Positions 8,071-16,729 of a DNA stretch of 34,965 bases are shown piece by piece. Location: positions 1-34,965 of the forward strand of contig JAFSXD010000103.1 of assembly GCA_017444245.1 (NCBI GenBank), given 5' to 3'. Position numbers and translations under genes: made by a program. The notes beneath the pieces are model-generated. The model did not search any database. It saw only the letters and a program-made list of their open reading frames with translations, and had not been told where the DNA came from. Every line of letters begins with the position of its first letter. Positions within the stretch are counted from its first letter, which is position 1. The stretch is from Selenomonadaceae bacterium (lineage in GTDB: Bacteria > Bacillota > Negativicutes > Selenomonadales > Selenomonadaceae).

Positions 8071-9902
8071 TGCGCCGCCCCACCGTCAAACTTCAGCACA
8101 ACCATTTTCCCTTCGGAGAAAAAACTTTCAACGTCGCCGCTCTCCGTCAAATAATCCATATAGTACGGCAAGCGTTCCACTTCGTCAATAACGTTGTCTT
8201 CGTTTTCGTTCGTCGTCTCCTTGCGCGTTACGCTCATCCTGTCAATGTCGCCGGAAGTCATCGGCTCTTTCGGCAAGACTGACGCGGTGTAAACGTGGCA
8301 AGCCGTGAGGTATTCATTAATTTTTTTCAAGAAAGTCATGTAAAATTTTGATTCTTCTGCGCGGGTGTCGTCGTCGAATGCGTCCAAAGTTTCCTGACGC
8401 GCGCCGCGATAAATTGAAATCGGAATCGTCGCCAAGAAAAATTTTGACAGTGTGTTGAAGAAAGCTTCCGTGACTTCTTCGGACAATGCGTCTTCATTAA
8501 ATTTTTTGCGGCGAACTTTGTCCGAAACTTTTTTCAAATTCTGCCGGTAATTTTCTATGATGCGAATGAAACTTTCTTTTTTGGCGTAATCGGAACTTTC
8601 AAGAAACGACGTAATGCCTGACAAGTCGGTAGCGATTTTGAGATTTTTAAAAACTTCGTCGGGATGATTTGAGAAAAAAACTCTGCCCGTCGGCTTGATG
8701 TCAAAATTTTCAATGGTGAGATAATCTTTTTCCTTCAGCGTGTCAAAAAATTTTTCAAACTCGGAAATATTTTTCTGTACGGATTCAATCAAGCCGGCTT
8801 GAGTTTCAACCGTCGTTTTAATTTCGCCCAAAGATTTTTCCTGCGCATCGAATTTATTTTGAACGTCCGCTTTGACTTCGCCTAAAGATTTTTCTATTGC
8901 GTTAAGATTTTCTGAAAGCGTTTCAGCAGAACTTTGCGTGTCCGATTGAGATTTAAACTCCGTGAAAGATTTTTCTTGCGCGTCGAATTTATTTTGAACG
9001 TCCGCTTTGACTTCGCCTAAAGATTTTTCCTGCTCGTCGATATGCCCCTGCAAGTTCGCCAAAAATTTTTTCTGCTCTTCAAAAGTTGCCTGCGTGGAGT
9101 TCATGAAATTTTGTATCGTGGCGAAATTATTTTGCCAACGAATCAACGCGTTATGATGATCCTGCAAAATTTTATTGAACTCGTTGAAATTCTGCGCCAA
9201 ATTTTTCTGCGTATCTTCCAAAGTTTTTTGAGAAGTTTCCAACGCCGCAATTTGTTCGGCAAATTTTGAAACGTCGCCGTCGGCAGTCGTTGCCTGCGGT
9301 TGAGTTTCCAGCGTCGTCACGCGCACAACGAGATTTTGTAAATCGTCGCCAAAATTTTTTACGTTGCCGTCCATGATGTCGACGCCTTCCATGACATTTT
9401 TCAGCGTCTCTTCCAGACTTTGAATCCGCGTTTCAAGTGAATCAAATTGCGCGCTGAAAGTTTGAACGCTGTCAGTGACTGCGGTAATTCTTTCGTCAAA
9501 GCCGCTCAAAATTTCGCTGTAATCCACGCGCTCAAGTTTTTCAATTCGTTTTTGGAAATTCGTATGAACGTTGAGCACGTCGAGTAAAATTCTTTGAAGT
9601 TCGTCAATGCGCGATTCAAGGGCGGGAACTTTTTTTGCAACGTCAGCTTTTTCAACTACAACTAATCTGTCCAAAATTTTTTCTGCGTCGCTCTTCGTTG
9701 CGTACTGTTTTGAAGTCGAACTCAAGTCTTGAACTTTACGGCTAGCGTCGGCGGCAATTTTTTCAATGTTCTTTACTTGGCTTTCAACTTGTTCAGAATT
9801 TTTTTCCACGTTGCCTTGAACTTCGTCAATTCGTTCAGTGAGTTTGCTCCTGCCCCAAATTCCAAGAAGTCCCAAAAGACCGCCTAAGCCTATCATATCC
9901 AT
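8067..9902 (-). CDS. Long coiled-coil protein with hydrophobic N-terminus
   Basis: 611 residues from ATG 9902, which lies ten bases after GGAGG; a TTG three bases earlier is an alternative. The N-terminus MDMIGLGGLLGLLGIWGRS is short, hydrophobic and glycine-rich, like a membrane anchor or amphipathic helix. Residues about 25-400 are an almost continuous run of heptads rich in Glu, Lys, Gln, Asn and Asp, including the duplicated segment KSLGEVKADVQNKFDAQEKS. The last 210 residues form a separate, probably globular domain (around FFSNHPDEVFKNL, FIRIIENYRQNLKKV, FFLATIPISIYRGAR) that I do not recognise. It lies between two Hsp70 genes, 27 bases after the first and overlapping the second. I infer a membrane-attached scaffold for the Hsp70-like proteins. 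Confidence 0.8.
   Translation of the reverse strand: MDMIGLGGLLGLLGIWGRSKLTERIDEVQGNVEKNSEQVESQVKNIEKIAADASRKVQDLSSTSKQYATKSDAEKILDRLVVVEKADVAKKVPALESRIDELQRILLDVLNVHTNFQKRIEKLERVDYSEILSGFDERITAVTDSVQTFSAQFDSLETRIQSLEETLKNVMEGVDIMDGNVKNFGDDLQNLVVRVTTLETQPQATTADGDVSKFAEQIAALETSQKTLEDTQKNLAQNFNEFNKILQDHHNALIRWQNNFATIQNFMNSTQATFEEQKKFLANLQGHIDEQEKSLGEVKADVQNKFDAQEKSFTEFKSQSDTQSSAETLSENLNAIEKSLGEVKADVQNKFDAQEKSLGEIKTTVETQAGLIESVQKNISEFEKFFDTLKEKDYLTIENFDIKPTGRVFFSNHPDEVFKNLKIATDLSGITSFLESSDYAKKESFIRIIENYRQNLKKVSDKVRRKKFNEDALSEEVTEAFFNTLSKFFLATIPISIYRGARQETLDAFDDDTRAEESKFYMTFLKKINEYLTACHVYTASVLPKEPMTSGDIDRMSVTRKETTNENEDNVIDEVERLPYYMDYLTESGDVESFFSEGKMVVLKFDGGAAQ
8830..9029. repeat. 65-bp near-identical direct repeat inside the coiled-coil gene
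   Basis: Bases 8830-8894 and 8965-9029 agree at 63 of 65 positions and are offset by 135 bases, exactly 45 codons. Each encodes a GEVKADVQNKFDAQEKS segment. Recombination between the copies would lengthen or shorten the coiled coil by 45 residues without breaking the frame. Confidence 0.9.
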
Positions 9903-9929
9903 CAAATTTTTTCCTCCCGTTTCAGGCAA

Positions 9930-11510
9930 CTACTCCAAATCACTGCGTTTGGCAAATTTCATGTCGCCTTGAATAATTTTTTCGTCTTGCAAATTTTTCA
10001 GCTCAACGTTTATGTCCAAGCTGCCGTCCACCTGCGCGGTGAAGGTAACTTCAACTTTCACATCGCTTGCCTTCAAATTCGGCGGCAAGTTGTCAATAAT
10101 CAATGAATCAATCTGATCTACGCCTTTGTCGTAACCGTATTTCGCGGCGGGATAATTTTTTATATCGCGTTCGTAGTAATTAATTTCAAGCCGCCGTTGA
10201 TTGTCGTAGGAAAGATAGAACGTCCGCTTGCGCGTGCATGGCAGAGGCTCATCTTCGGGAATAATCATTTGAAATTTTTCAAACTCCATGCCTTCGGCGG
10301 CGGTAATTCCCATTTGCACTGTCGTTACGTGTTTTGTCAACGTGTCAATCTCGGCGTAGCGTCCGGCAAGAATCGTTGCGCCGCGCGAAATTAAAGTTGA
10401 AACGTCGTCGCTGAAAATTATATCTTGACTTTGCAAGCGTTCTTCCAAAATTTTTTTGACAAGCGGCACGTTGGAACTTCCGCCCGCCAAAACAATCCGC
10501 TCGATTTTCTCAACGCCTTTTTCCCGCGCAGATTGGATTGTATTCAAAGTTATTTCAGCGGTTCTGCCGATGTATTCGCCGATAAGATTTTCCAATTCGT
10601 CACGCGTCAAAGAAAATTCAAACGTATCAGATTTTCCGTCCGGCAAAGCGATGTTGAAAAATTCTTCGGCGTTTTCGTCGTCGGACAAATCCTCTTTAAT
10701 TAAATTAGCCGTGCGCCAAATTTCGCTCATGTTCAAACGGTAATTCGCGGCGGAAATTTTATGAAAGTCTTCGTCGAATTCTTCTTCGGTTGCGGGAAAT
10801 TGCGTGCCGAATTTTGAATTGACTTCCGCCAAAATTTTTTCGGCAATTTTTTCCGTCAGCAAATTTCCGCCAAGATGTTTGTCGCCACCCGTCGTAATTT
10901 CTTCAAACGCGCCATGAATTTTTTGAATAACCGAAACGTCGAAAGTTCCTCCGCCGAAATCGTAAACCAAAATGACTTCGTCGGGGCTGTCCGCGTCCTT
11001 TGCGCTTTCGTAAGCAACGGCAGCGGCGGTTGGTTCTGCGGCAAGTTTCACGTTCTCAAGACCGGCGGCAGAGGCGGCGTTTTTCACTGCGCTTTTTTCC
11101 GTCGAACTGAAATTTGCGGGCACTGTGATAACTGCGCGGTCAATGCAACCTACAGCCGCGCCAAATTCTTTGACGAGTTTGCTTTCAATTCCCTGCACGA
11201 TTTTGTTCAGAAAAAGTTTTGCGGCGTCACGGGGGCGCAGGGAAATTTCTTCGCCGTTCTCCGCCAAAATTTCGTAACGTTGCGAATCGCCGATTGTCGT
11301 TTTGAAATTTTCCACGCCCGCCGACGGATTTTGCGTCAAAAGTTTTTTTGCGGTGCTACCGATAAAATATTCGTCCGGACTGCGGAAGTACAACACAGAC
11401 GGAATAATTTCACTTTTATCGTAGCGCAAGGCGCGAATCCTGCCGCTTTTATTCACGTAGGAAACGACGGTGTTAGTCGTACCTAAATCAATTCCAATTT
11501 CTTTTCCCAT
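9930..11510 (-). CDS. Hsp70/DnaK-family protein (first Hsp70 of operon)
   Basis: 526 residues. It has the most canonical ATPase domain of the three: GIDLGTTNTVV (6-16), a Lys in ENFKTTIGD at the DnaK Lys70 position, ITVPANFSS, AAEPTAAAVAYE, YDFGGGTFDVS (about 183-193) and VLAGGSSNVP (about 340-349). The substrate part is short and beta-rich (about residues 390-515), and the alpha-helical lid is missing. The DnaK linker and PLSLG motif are replaced by VTTVQMGITAAEG. The start is ATG 11510, 12 bases after GAGGT, with two heptamer repeats just upstream. The coiled-coil gene ahead ends 60 bases away in an octamer array. A specialised, operon-bound chaperone is inferred; its client is unknown. Confidence 0.9.
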   Translation of the reverse strand: MGKEIGIDLGTTNTVVSYVNKSGRIRALRYDKSEIIPSVLYFRSPDEYFIGSTAKKLLTQNPSAGVENFKTTIGDSQRYEILAENGEEISLRPRDAAKLFLNKIVQGIESKLVKEFGAAVGCIDRAVITVPANFSSTEKSAVKNAASAAGLENVKLAAEPTAAAVAYESAKDADSPDEVILVYDFGGGTFDVSVIQKIHGAFEEITTGGDKHLGGNLLTEKIAEKILAEVNSKFGTQFPATEEEFDEDFHKISAANYRLNMSEIWRTANLIKEDLSDDENAEEFFNIALPDGKSDTFEFSLTRDELENLIGEYIGRTAEITLNTIQSAREKGVEKIERIVLAGGSSNVPLVKKILEERLQSQDIIFSDDVSTLISRGATILAGRYAEIDTLTKHVTTVQMGITAAEGMEFEKFQMIIPEDEPLPCTRKRTFYLSYDNQRRLEINYYERDIKNYPAAKYGYDKGVDQIDSLIIDNLPPNLKASDVKVEVTFTAQVDGSLDINVELKNLQDEKIIQGDMKFAKRSDLE

Positions 11511-11533
11511 AAAAATTTTTTACCTCACAATTT

Positions 11534-11547
11534 AGCTTGTAGCTTGT
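11534..11547. repeat. Heptamer repeat, 2 x AGCTTGT
   Basis: Two copies plus a partial third. On the minus (coding) strand they read CTACA-AGCTACA-AGCTAAA and end just before the GAGGT ribosome site of the first Hsp70 gene. This gap also holds the octamer array at 11557-11588, the only place where both repeat families meet. Confidence 0.75.
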
Positions 11548-11556
11548 AGAAATTCT

Positions 11557-11588
11557 ATCGATCCATCGATCTATCGATCCATCGATCT
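11557..11588. repeat. Octamer tandem array, 4 x ATCGATC(C/T)
   Basis: Four alternating copies: ATCGATCC, ATCGATCT, ATCGATCC, ATCGATCT. The array supplies the last codons of the upstream coiled-coil gene, which ends Ser-Met-Asp-Arg-stop, in the same phase as the end of the FtsZ-like gene (Asp-Arg-stop). Confidence 0.9.
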
Positions 11589-12281
11589 ATTCTCCGCCTG
11601 AAGTTCGACGGTGTACGTCGCGTCTTCTCCAAGTCGCCCGTTAACTGCCTTGAATGCAAAATCAAAAATCCTCAACAAATTTTCAACGTCCTCATCCGGC
11701 GAACCAACCTCAAGCGCATCCGTTATGTACTCGAAAAGCATTTCAAGATGTCCCTGCTGTAACAAATTCGCCAAAAAATTTGTCGGCGTGTCGCCCGTGC
11801 CAAAAATTTCTTGCAACGAAACTTTCACTTCATCAGATAAATTTCTGTACGCTTGATACGCCCGCTCAACCTCCAAATAATTTTCCGCATAATAATTCAG
11901 CCGCGCAGTTTTCTCCGCAAGCTGACGTTTCTTTTCCTCCAAAGAGTCCAGCAATTCCTCAATCTGCGTGCGCGCCGCCTTCAACTTTTCTTCGCGCTTT
12001 TCAATTTCCTCAAATTGCCGTTCCAAATCGCTGTTTAAATCGGAATTTTGCCGCAACAAGTCAATGACTTCAAAATTTTTGTCGGAGATTTCTTTTTCCA
12101 ACTGCGACTTAACGCCCTGCAACTTTTCAATGGAAACTTGAGCATCGCCAAGTTTATTTTGCGATTGGTCGAAATCTCTCTTTGAAACAAAATTTTCCAG
12201 ATTGAACAACATTTTTTGAACGTCGAACAAATTATTTTTGATGACTGCAAGCACTCGTTCCGAAAAAGCTTTATCGTTCAA
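11571..12281 (-). CDS. Small coiled-coil protein, first gene of the Hsp70 operon
   Basis: 236 residues from TTG 12281, which has a strong GGAGGT seven bases upstream. Residues about 35-150 form a coiled coil (LEKEISDKNFEVIDLLRQN, FEEIEKREEKLKAARTQI, EEKKRQLAEKTARL). A C-terminal helical part follows (FLANLLQQGHLEMLFEYI, NLLRIFDFAFKAVNG). There is no signal peptide or membrane segment. A coiled-coil protein directly ahead of an Hsp70 gene recalls GrpE by position and shape, but I see no GrpE sequence signature and do not call it that. Upstream, a TAGAAT-like -10 at 12358-12363 on the minus strand lacks a convincing -35. No CIRCE element is present. The last residues come from the octamer array. 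Confidence 0.72.
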   Translation of the reverse strand: MNDKAFSERVLAVIKNNLFDVQKMLFNLENFVSKRDFDQSQNKLGDAQVSIEKLQGVKSQLEKEISDKNFEVIDLLRQNSDLNSDLERQFEEIEKREEKLKAARTQIEELLDSLEEKKRQLAEKTARLNYYAENYLEVERAYQAYRNLSDEVKVSLQEIFGTGDTPTNFLANLLQQGHLEMLFEYITDALEVGSPDEDVENLLRIFDFAFKAVNGRLGEDATYTVELQAENRSMDR

Positions 12282-12400
12282 AGTTTGACCTCCAAAAAAA
12301 TTTAAAGCAGGAAAAATTTCGACTAAAAAAAGTTTTTACCTTCAAGAAGTTTTGCCTATTCTATCACAAAGTTAATGTTTCGTCGCTCAAATCCAAAAAT

Positions 12401-12425
12401 AAAAAAATTCCCGACGAATCGGGAA
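12401..12425 (-). terminator. Rho-independent terminator of pyrH-frr-uppS
   Basis: A perfect 7-bp stem, TTCCCGA/TCGGGAA (12408-12414 with 12419-12425), encloses a four-base loop. On the minus strand it is followed by seven T (A-run at 12401-12407). It lies 21 bases beyond the uppS stop and separates that operon from the Hsp70 operon. Confidence 0.88.
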
Positions 12426-12446
12426 AAAATTTTTTGTCAGAATTTG

Positions 12447-13190
12447 CTAGGATTTAACGCCGCCGAATTTTCTTTCGCGGTGGGAAAAATCAATCAGCGC
12501 GTCGACAAATTCTTCCGGCGAAAATTCAGGCCATTGAGTATTCGTAAAAAAAAGTTCCGCGTAAGCCGATTGCCAAAGTAAAAAATTGCTGATGCGAATA
12601 TCGCCGCTGGTTCGTATTAGCAAATCGACGGGAGGAAGTCCGCAAGTGTCCAGAGCGTCCTCAAAAGTCGACGCGGTAATTTGCGCGGGAGAAATTTTTC
12701 CTGTGGCAACATCCTGCGCCAATTTCTGCGCGGCACGCAAAATTTCATCTTGTCCGCCGTAATTCGCCGCTATGTTGAACTTGACGCCAGTATTATTTTT
12801 CATCAGTTGCGTTGCCTCGCGAATTTGATTTTGAATACCCGCAGAAAATTCCTCGACGCGTCCCAAAAATCGAAGGCGCACATTTTTTTCATGCATCTCA
12901 AGTTTTTCTTTTTCAAGGTACTCCGAAAATAATTTCAGGAGAAAATCAACTTCGGCATGCGGGCGTTTCCAATTTTCCGTAGAAAATGCGTAAACCGTCA
13001 ACGCTTCCAGATTCAAATTCACTGCGACAGTCAAAATTTTTTTCAGCGTCTTCATTCCGGCGGAATGCCCGGCACTTCTCAAAAGTCCGCGATAACTTGC
13101 CCAACGTCCGTTGCCGTCCATGATTATGGCGACGTGACGTGGCAATTTTTCTTTGTCGACGCGATTTAAAATTTCCTCGTCTCGAATCAA
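12447..13190 (-). CDS. uppS: Isoprenyl transferase (undecaprenyl diphosphate synthase)
   Basis: Cis-prenyltransferase that makes the C55 lipid carrier for peptidoglycan and surface glycans. HVAIIMDGNGRWA carries the catalytic Asp (residue 25). VYAFSTENWKRP, NIAANYGGQDEI and RTSGDIRISNFLLWQ follow; the last differs slightly from the usual RTSGEQRISN. At 247 residues the length is normal. The TTG start at 13190 overlaps the frr stop (TTGA), so translation is probably coupled. It is the last gene of pyrH-frr-uppS. cdsA, which often follows, is absent here. Confidence 0.96.
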   Translation of the reverse strand: MIRDEEILNRVDKEKLPRHVAIIMDGNGRWASYRGLLRSAGHSAGMKTLKKILTVAVNLNLEALTVYAFSTENWKRPHAEVDFLLKLFSEYLEKEKLEMHEKNVRLRFLGRVEEFSAGIQNQIREATQLMKNNTGVKFNIAANYGGQDEILRAAQKLAQDVATGKISPAQITASTFEDALDTCGLPPVDLLIRTSGDIRISNFLLWQSAYAELFFTNTQWPEFSPEEFVDALIDFSHRERKFGGVKS

Positions 13191-13744
13191 ACTTCCATGA
13201 CTTCCTTTTCTTTGATTGCGCGCGCCTCGTCAACCATTTTAATGTACTTGTCCAAAAGTTTTTGAATTTTTTCCTGTGCCTCTTTGCGGTCGTCTTCGGT
13301 AATTTCTTTAGCCTTCTCCATTTTTTTGATAACTTCGTTGGCGTCGCGGCGAACGTTGCGCATTGAAACTTTGCACTCTTCAGCTTTTTTGTTAACGACT
13401 TTGACGAGTTCCTTGCGGCGTTCCTGCGTGGGCTGGGGAATTGCAAGACGAATTGCCATGCCGTCGGAATTTGGCGTAAGACCGAGATCAGATTTTTGAA
13501 TGGCGCGTTCAATGCTTTTGAGTGATCCTTTGTCGTAGGGTTTAATCATGAGCATGCGCGGTTCGGGGACAGTGACGTTTGCAATTTGGTTGACGGGCGT
13601 CATCGTGCCGTAATAATCCACCAGTACTTTATCTAAAAGACTTGGGGTAGCTCGCCCTGCGCGAAGTGTTCCGAATTCTTTTTTCAGTGCCTCCAGACAT
13701 TTTTTCAATTTTTCTTCCGTCGTGCTGATAGTTTCCTTTGTCAT
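13187..13744 (-). CDS. frr: Ribosome recycling factor
   Basis: Splits post-termination ribosomes together with EF-G. 185 residues from ATG 13744, seven bases after AGGAGT. A TTG just before the ATG is too close to that site. Family segments: LRAGRATPSLLDKV, YYGTMTPVNQIANVTVPEP, IQKSDLGLTPNSDG, RLAIPQPTQERRKELVK and VRRDANEVIKKMEK. It lies 56 bases after pyrH across a heptamer repeat array, and its stop overlaps the uppS start. Confidence 0.97.
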   Translation of the reverse strand: MTKETISTTEEKLKKCLEALKKEFGTLRAGRATPSLLDKVLVDYYGTMTPVNQIANVTVPEPRMLMIKPYDKGSLKSIERAIQKSDLGLTPNSDGMAIRLAIPQPTQERRKELVKVVNKKAEECKVSMRNVRRDANEVIKKMEKAKEITEDDRKEAQEKIQKLLDKYIKMVDEARAIKEKEVMEV

Positions 13745-13767
13745 CAAGATTACTCCTTTCGTTTAAG

Positions 13768-13799
13768 AGCTTGAAGCTTAAAGCTTAAAGCTTGAAGCT
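13768..13799. repeat. Heptamer tandem array, 4 x AGCTT(G/A)A
   Basis: Four heptamers (AGCTTGA, AGCTTAA, AGCTTAA, AGCTTGA) plus a partial AGCT fill most of the pyrH-frr gap. On the coding strand the array ends about 14 bases before the frr ribosome site. The unit order is mirror-symmetric, so the stretch could also fold on itself. Confidence 0.85.
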
Positions 13800-13800
13800 G

Positions 13801-14550
<750 letters not shown>

Positions 14551-14569
14551 TCACTTCCTTTCGTGATTA

Positions 14570-14602
14570 ACTGATTAAATTTTACAAGTTCGTTTAATCA
14601 GT
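14570..14602. promoter_or_regulatory. Perfect 10-bp inverted repeat on the pyrH promoter (candidate operator)
   Basis: ACTGATTAAA (14570-14579) is the exact reverse complement of TTTAATCAGT (14593-14602), with 13 bases between. One arm touches the -10 and the other fills the spacer up to the -35 of the pyrH promoter. A dimeric regulator bound here would block RNA polymerase. The spacer between the arms is too long for me to name a family. Confidence 0.6.
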
Positions 14603-14607
14603 GTCAA
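14579..14607 (-). promoter_or_regulatory. Sigma-70/A-type promoter of pyrH
   Basis: On the minus strand: TTGACA (14607-14602), a 17-base spacer, then TAAAAT (14584-14579). This is a perfect -35 and a good -10 at the best spacing, about 70 bases ahead of the pyrH start. Confidence 0.82.
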
Positions 14608-14616
14608 GCAAACAAG

Positions 14617-14650
14617 AAAAGCGACGCGTTGAAAATTCTACGTCGCTTTT
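14617..14650 (-). terminator. Terminator after the hybrid kinase genes (possibly bidirectional)
   Basis: A 10-bp stem AAAAGCGACG/CGTCGCTTTT (14617-14626 with 14641-14650) with a 14-base loop. It lies 22 bases beyond the kinase stop and just ahead of the pyrH promoter. The T-run is stronger on the plus strand; the minus-strand tail (TTTTCTTGTTTG) is broken. Confidence 0.65.
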
Positions 14651-14671
14651 TTCGCAAGTAAATTCGTTGCA

Positions 14672-16729
14672 TTAATCCTTCGCAATATGATCGTTGACTG
14701 TGGAAATAAGATGAGCAATGTCAAATGGTTTGGCTACGTGTGAATCCATTCCGCTTTCCATACTCATTTTTTTATCCTGTTCACGCGCGTTGGCACTCAA
14801 CGCAATTATCGGCAAAACATTTGTATCCTTGCGACCAAGCGCGCGAATTGCTCTCGTTGCCTCGTAACCGTTCATAACCGGCATTTGAATATCCATCAAA
14901 ACTAAATCGTAATAATTCGCCGGATGATTTTTTATCGCCTCCACCGCATCGCAACCGTCCGCAACAGACTCGACAAGAAATCCGCTTTCGGACAAAATTG
15001 TTTCAGCCAACATTCGATTAACGTCAATGTCTTCAACCAACAAAATCCTGTACGTGCCCTGTGCTTTCACTTCGCGCGGAGTTGGCGGCAATTCCTCTTC
15101 TTCATTCGTCTGCACAATTTTCAGCGGCAAGCTCACGGTAAACGTTGAGCCTTCGTTTTTGTTGCTCTGAACGGAAATTGATCCGCCCATTATGTTCAAC
15201 AATTTTTTCGTTATCGTCAAGCCAAGCCCCGTGCCGTGATAACCCGTCTGCGTCGACGTGCTTTCACGTTCAAAGGCGTCAAACATTTTTTTCATGAAAT
15301 CTTCGGACATGCCAACGCCATTGTCGACAACGGAAAATTCGTAGCGACCATAGCCGGAATTTGAAACACTTTTTTGCCGCGCAGTTATTTTAATCGTGCC
15401 GTCGTTTGGCGTGAACTTTACGGCGTTGCTGATTAAGTTGCTCATTATTCGGCGGAATCTCAACGAATCGACGTAAACTTCTTGTTCCGGCAAATTAATT
15501 TCCGTTTCAATGTGAATTGCTTTTTCTTCCGCCTGTATTTTAAACATGTCCGTGACAATTTGCAGTTGCCGCCGCAAATCGCATGCCGTGTTCTGAATTT
15601 CCGTTTGACCGAAATCAATTTTGCCCATTTCAAGCAAATCGTCAATGAGTTCCAGCATGTGATGATTGGACTCGTCAAGTTTTGTCAAATATTCTTTCAA
15701 AAGTTCCGGCTCGTTGATGTGGCGTTGAGCAAGCGCGGTAAATCCCATTATCGCATTCATCGGCGTGCGAATATCGTGTGACATGCTGAAAAGAAACGCT
15801 GCCTTTACTTCGTTGGCATGCTTTTCGCGTTCCAGTGCCATTTCGATATTCAACTTTTCCGTCAACTCTTTGCGAACGCTCATGACGTGTTCGGTTATGT
15901 CACGGTAACACATAATCACATGATGCTTGAGAGATTTAGTTTGCGTCCGCACGATTAAAACTTCCATGTGAATCGTACGATCTTTTTCGTCGTGACAACG
16001 ATAATGGAAAGTATAATTTTCTTCGTCCTGTATTCGTTTCAAAATTCTTTCCAGCGAATTTTCTTGAAGAAAGAAAGATTGATCTTTTTTAATTACATGT
16101 CTTTTTGCGTACTCGGCTACGACAGTTTCAAAGGGCGCATTTTTTTTGTCCAAGTTCAAAGATTCTACAATGTCTTCAAAATAATTGTTCATCAACTTGT
16201 AAGGGCGCATCGTTCCTTTGTCGAAGTCCACCAAGTAAATTGAGCCGAAGCCGATACTTAAACCTTCAATGACTTTTGCACGACGGATATTTTCTTCGCG
16301 GGCGTCGTGTTGGGCGGTTATGTCGCGAATGAAAACGTAAAAAACGTCGCCATATTGTTTTGTCGTGACCAATCGTCCGTAGTCGTCAACCCAGCGAATA
16401 GATCCGTCTTTGCGGATAATTCGATATTCGACGTAGTCAACATTTCTGTCGTCGCCGGCAATTTGCTCTTGTATGGATTTTTCGACGCGATCCAAATCGT
16501 CGGGGTGAACAATTCCTTTGAATGAATAGCCCGTCAAGTCTTTAAACTCGTCTAAATTTTTGCAACCAAACATTTCCAATAAAATATCATTGGCGTACAA
16601 AATTTTTTCTTCTTCATCCGCGCGGTAGACAAAAAATCCTCCCGGCATCCTCTGCGTCAATTTATCAATGACAAACGGGTTATCCCAATGCTCTTCGTCT
16701 TCTTCAGAAAAATTTGTATATGGCAACAA
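14672..16729 (-). CDS. PAS-containing hybrid histidine kinase with receiver domain
   Basis: 685 residues, no membrane segment. A PAS domain occupies about 28-140 (YRADEEEKILYANDILLEMF, ending VFIRDITAQHD), and a second PAS-like region about 150-285 ends in CYRDITEH. HisKA holds the phospho-accepting His318 in FSMSHDIRTPMNAIMGF. HATPase has N-box NLISNAVKFTPNDG, then DNGVGM and GTGLGLTI. The receiver domain runs 560-680, with phospho-acceptor Asp613 in LVLMDIQMPVMNG. There is no HPt domain. The start is TTG 16729, directly after the stop of the upstream kinase, with AGAAGGTG overlapping that stop, so the two are coupled. It is probably a cytoplasmic partner of the upstream sensor; the output regulator is not in the window. 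Confidence 0.93.
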   Translation of the reverse strand: MLPYTNFSEEDEEHWDNPFVIDKLTQRMPGGFFVYRADEEEKILYANDILLEMFGCKNLDEFKDLTGYSFKGIVHPDDLDRVEKSIQEQIAGDDRNVDYVEYRIIRKDGSIRWVDDYGRLVTTKQYGDVFYVFIRDITAQHDAREENIRRAKVIEGLSIGFGSIYLVDFDKGTMRPYKLMNNYFEDIVESLNLDKKNAPFETVVAEYAKRHVIKKDQSFFLQENSLERILKRIQDEENYTFHYRCHDEKDRTIHMEVLIVRTQTKSLKHHVIMCYRDITEHVMSVRKELTEKLNIEMALEREKHANEVKAAFLFSMSHDIRTPMNAIMGFTALAQRHINEPELLKEYLTKLDESNHHMLELIDDLLEMGKIDFGQTEIQNTACDLRRQLQIVTDMFKIQAEEKAIHIETEINLPEQEVYVDSLRFRRIMSNLISNAVKFTPNDGTIKITARQKSVSNSGYGRYEFSVVDNGVGMSEDFMKKMFDAFERESTSTQTGYHGTGLGLTITKKLLNIMGGSISVQSNKNEGSTFTVSLPLKIVQTNEEEELPPTPREVKAQGTYRILLVEDIDVNRMLAETILSESGFLVESVADGCDAVEAIKNHPANYYDLVLMDIQMPVMNGYEATRAIRALGRKDTNVLPIIALSANAREQDKKMSMESGMDSHVAKPFDIAHLISTVNDHIAKD

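Noticed and set aside
11571-12281. First coiled-coil protein as GrpE
   Set aside because: Position before an Hsp70 and a coiled coil are suggestive, but the GrpE beta-domain signature is not visible.
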